Of a DNA stretch of 17,213 nt, positions 14,874 through 17,213 are shown piece after piece. The stretch comes from Bacteroidales bacterium UBA3663 (GTDB lineage: Bacteria > Bacteroidota > Bacteroidia > Bacteroidales > UBA3663), in NCBI GenBank assembly GCA_002373755.1, contig DFJU01000071.1:1-17213 (forward strand). The letters are read 5' to 3'. Position 1 is the stretch's first letter; each line of letters opens with the position of its first letter. The translations under genes were made by a program, and so were the position numbers. A model generated the notes under the pieces. It made no database searches, had not been told where the DNA came from, and saw nothing but the letters and a program-made list of their open reading frames with translations.

Positions 14874-15098
14874 TCAGAAAATGTGAATTCCGAGGATGTA
14901 TGCGACAATGCCAAGCAGCCCGACGACAATTGGAATAATGGTGTAGAATATGACGTGGATGTACAATCCGGCTTTCTCGCCATATGTCTTTTTCATTGAG
15001 TCCAATTTCTCAAGACCTTGTGAATCTTTGAATATCCGCAGGTAGATGGTATAAAAACCGAACAGAAGTGCAAAGATGCCGAAAATAAGTGATGCCAT
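14874..15098 (-). CDS. Small two-helix membrane protein, unknown function
   Basis: This 74-residue protein has two hydrophobic segments (about residues 3-22 and 46-70) around a charged loop with LEKLDSMKKTYGEKAG. It is judged a real gene because it starts 18 bases after the gpsA stop, lies in the same direction as the cluster, and has a well-formed two-helix pattern. Size and topology recall the small membrane proteins annotated as 'immunity 17 family' in Bacteroidetes. I cannot confirm that match, and no toxin gene is nearby. A membrane role linked to lipid precursor supply (gpsA) is only a guess. Confidence 0.75.
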   Translation of the reverse strand: MASLIFGIFALLFGFYTIYLRIFKDSQGLEKLDSMKKTYGEKAGLYIHVIFYTIIPIVVGLLGIVAYILGIHIF

Positions 15099-15116
15099 AT
15101 TTCTTATGTGCAGTTT

Positions 15117-16121
15117 TTACAGCAGCATGTCGCTCAACAGCTTGATTTCGACGAACGGGCTCATGCGCTTGTAGAGGATGTTGTACATCGCATCGACAAT
15201 CGGGATCGGAATCTGGTACTTCTGGTTGATTTCCTTGATGCATTTCGTGCCGTAATAGCCTTCGGCCACCATTTCCATCTCCATCTGAGCGGCTTTCACG
15301 CTGTAGCCCTTGCCGATCATCGTGCCGAACATGTGGTTGCGGCTGAATCGGCTGTAGGCCGTCACCAGCAGGTCGCCCGAATAGACGCTTTCGCTGATGT
15401 GGCGTTCGCCCTTATTGACCGGATCGTAGCCGTTGATGAAGCGTTTCATCTCGCGGATGGAATTGGCCACAAGCACCGCCTGGAAGTTGTCGCCGTATTT
15501 CAGACCCTGGCAGATGCCCGATGCGATGGCGTAGATGTTTTTCAGTACGCCGGCCAATTGGACACCCACGATATCCTTCGAGACCGAAGTGTGGACATAA
15601 TGGTTGCGGAAAAAGTCTGCAACGTCTTGAGCCACATTCAAATCCCTGCATCCGACGGTGAGGTAGGTGAGGCGTTCGTAGGCGACCTCTTCGGCGTGGC
15701 TTGGTCCGCTCAGCGTCATGATCTGGCTGTCGGTCAACTTCAATTCGCGCTTCAGGTAGTCCGAAATCAGGATGTTCTCCTCCTGTACGATGCCCTTGAT
15801 GACCGAGATGACCAATTTGCCGGTGCAGTCGCAGTCAATCTGCTCGACGTGCTGGCGCAGGTAGGGCGACGGCATGGCGAAGATGACCATCTGACATGCC
15901 TTGATGGCGGCGTTGATGTCGGTCGTGAAGTGTATCTTTTCGATGTCGAACTTTACGCTCGACAGGTAGGCCGGATTGTGCCCCTGTGCCTTGAACGCCT
16001 CGATGCGTTCCTGACTGCGCATGTGCCAATACATGACAGCACCATTCTGCTGCACAATCTTGGCGATGGCGGTGGCCCAACTGCCGCTGCCCAGAATCGC
16101 AACTTTCTCTGGAATACTCAT
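15117..16121 (-). CDS. gpsA: Glycerol-3-phosphate dehydrogenase [NAD(P)+]
   Basis: This 334-residue enzyme reduces dihydroxyacetone phosphate to sn-glycerol 3-phosphate, the backbone of membrane phospholipids, in the cytosol. The Rossmann loop is VAILGSGSWATAIA (residues 7-20). Other family features are SVIKG with Lys109, SGPSHAEEVA (138-147), and AGVLKNIYAIASG (190-202), which holds the catalytic Lys194. The C-terminal helical domain is complete. Its ATG is only nine bases past the lysS stop, so the two genes are almost certainly co-transcribed. A long open frame on the opposite strand is a by-product of codon bias. Confidence 0.97.
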   Translation of the reverse strand: MSIPEKVAILGSGSWATAIAKIVQQNGAVMYWHMRSQERIEAFKAQGHNPAYLSSVKFDIEKIHFTTDINAAIKACQMVIFAMPSPYLRQHVEQIDCDCTGKLVISVIKGIVQEENILISDYLKRELKLTDSQIMTLSGPSHAEEVAYERLTYLTVGCRDLNVAQDVADFFRNHYVHTSVSKDIVGVQLAGVLKNIYAIASGICQGLKYGDNFQAVLVANSIREMKRFINGYDPVNKGERHISESVYSGDLLVTAYSRFSRNHMFGTMIGKGYSVKAAQMEMEMVAEGYYGTKCIKEINQKYQIPIPIVDAMYNILYKRMSPFVEIKLLSDMLL

Positions 16122-16130
16122 TGCCTCGGT

Positions 16131-17213
16131 TTATTTTGCGGCGGCTTCAATCCATGCGGCAACGTCCTGCTGCGATGGGTTCTGGAGTGCGCCCAGATAG
16201 TCCTTGTATTTCTTCTTGATGTCAATCATCTCCTGGAAGAGCTTGCCCGGCTTCACATCGACCAACGATGCGACGGTGGTGTAACCTGCCTTCTGGATGA
16301 CTGGAACCCACTCTTCGGGGATGCCCAATGCGACATATTTCTCGACGCTGTCTTTCGGTGTGACCTTTTCTGGCTTCATGGTCGGGAACAACAGAACTTC
16401 CTGGATGGTAGGTTGACCCGTCATAAGGATGCAGAGACGGTCGATGCCGATGCCGATGCCTGATGTTGGTGGCATACCGTACTCCAAGGCGCGCACAAAG
16501 TCGTGGTCGATGACCATAGCCTCGTCGTCGCCCTTGTCGGCCAACTTCATCTGATCGACAAAGCGGTTGTACTGGTCTATTGGGTCGTTGAGCTCGGAAT
16601 AGGCATTGGCCAGCTCCTTACCATTGACCATCAACTCGAAGCGCTCGGTGAGGCCGGGCTTGCTACGGTGCATCTTGGTGAGTGGAGACATCTCGACAGG
16701 ATAGTCAATGATGAAGGTTGGCTGGATGAAAGAACCCTCGCAAGTCTCGCCGAAGATTTCGTCGATCAACTTGCCCTTACCCATCACTTCCGTGTCCTCT
16801 ACGCCATATTTCTTGGCAACCTCGCGCATCTCCTCCTCGCTCATGGTGCTCAGGTCGTAGCCCGTCTTCTCCTTGATGGCATCGAGGATAGGCAGACGAC
16901 GGTATGGAGCCTTGAACGAGACAACATTGTCGCCAATCTTGACCTCGGTGGTACCATTCACAGCCAGACAGATCTTCTCCAAGAGGTTCTCGGTGAAGGT
17001 CATCATCCAGTTGTAGTCCTTGTAGCTCACATAAAGCTCCATGCAGGTAAACTCCGGGTTGTGGCTGCGGTCCATACCCTCGTTGCGGAAGTTGCGGCCA
17101 ATCTCATAGACGCCCTCGAAACCACCTACGATGAGTCGTTTCAGATACAACTCGGTGGCAATGCGCATATACATGTCCTGGTTCAGGGCATTGAAGTGGG
17201 TGATGAAAGGACG
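16131..17213 (-). CDS. lysS: Lysyl-tRNA synthetase, class II (5' end outside window)
   Basis: The last 360 residues are visible; the frame runs open through the window edge with RPFITHFNALNQD before the first internal Met, so the N-terminal anticodon-binding domain is missing only because the window ends. The enzyme charges tRNA-Lys with lysine using ATP. Motif 2 is RNFRNEGMDRSHNPEFT. Motif 3 is GIGIGIDRLCILMTGQ, followed by EVLLFPTMKPEK, where E. coli LysS ends. About 76 further residues (from TPKDSVEKY to AAAK) form a C-terminal extension, which is typical of Bacteroidetes LysRS. It contains a helix-hairpin-helix-like segment (IQKAGYTTVASLVDVKPGKL). It leads the gpsA, small membrane protein, pgi cluster. 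Confidence 0.96.
   Translation of the reverse strand, partial: RPFITHFNALNQDMYMRIATELYLKRLIVGGFEGVYEIGRNFRNEGMDRSHNPEFTCMELYVSYKDYNWMMTFTENLLEKICLAVNGTTEVKIGDNVVSFKAPYRRLPILDAIKEKTGYDLSTMSEEEMREVAKKYGVEDTEVMGKGKLIDEIFGETCEGSFIQPTFIIDYPVEMSPLTKMHRSKPGLTERFELMVNGKELANAYSELNDPIDQYNRFVDQMKLADKGDDEAMVIDHDFVRALEYGMPPTSGIGIGIDRLCILMTGQPTIQEVLLFPTMKPEKVTPKDSVEKYVALGIPEEWVPVIQKAGYTTVASLVDVKPGKLFQEMIDIKKKYKDYLGALQNPSQQDVAAWIEAAAK

Noticed and set aside
15108..16463. 451-codon open frame on the plus strand opposite gpsA and lysS
   Set aside because: It is exactly antisense to two well-conserved enzymes and has no recognisable domain; it arises from codon bias of the real genes.

Overview
The window looks like chromosomal DNA of a Bacteroidales bacterium, most likely Prevotellaceae or a close relative. 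Three things point there. Two genes are preceded by perfect Bacteroidetes promoters (TTTG, 20 bp, TAnnTTTG). Protein families typical of the phylum are present: periplasmic-propeller/AraC regulators, a 'VDLGLPSGTLWA'-type surface domain, diaminopimelate dehydrogenase, and a lysyl-tRNA synthetase with a long C-terminal tail. Finally, the esterase ends in a tail resembling a type IX secretion sorting signal. No tRNA, rRNA, CRISPR array, transposase or phage gene was seen.

Layout. (1) 1-1991: a terminator from an upstream unit, then a secreted protein with two near-identical beta-rich repeats and a C-terminal FISUMP-like domain, then a strong hairpin terminator. (2) 2011-8639: a secreted GH43 glycosidase on the minus strand, facing away from two tandem paralogous regulators on the plus strand. 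Each regulator has a periplasmic beta-propeller, one membrane helix and a cytoplasmic AraC-type DNA-binding domain. They look like hybrid two-component systems without kinase and receiver domains. (3) 8661-9686: a shared terminator and meso-diaminopimelate dehydrogenase with its own promoter. (4) 9813-13322, minus strand: secreted alpha/beta hydrolase, HAD phosphatase and a seven-helix membrane protein with a degenerate AraC-like tail, close enough to be one transcription unit. (5) 13361-13416: a 15-bp inverted repeat. (6) 13462-17213, minus strand: housekeeping cluster lysS (cut by the window edge), gpsA, a 74-residue two-helix membrane protein and pgi.

How the genes may work together. The GH43 enzyme and hydrolase suggest extracellular or periplasmic breakdown of plant-type or other glycans. 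The adjacent membrane-spanning regulators are plausible glycan sensors that would bind DNA directly, without phosphorelay. No SusC/SusD pair is present, so this is not a complete polysaccharide utilisation locus. The most unusual content is the concentration of three membrane-anchored AraC-type regulators of two different architectures within about 7 kb. No radically new defence or mobile system is visible.
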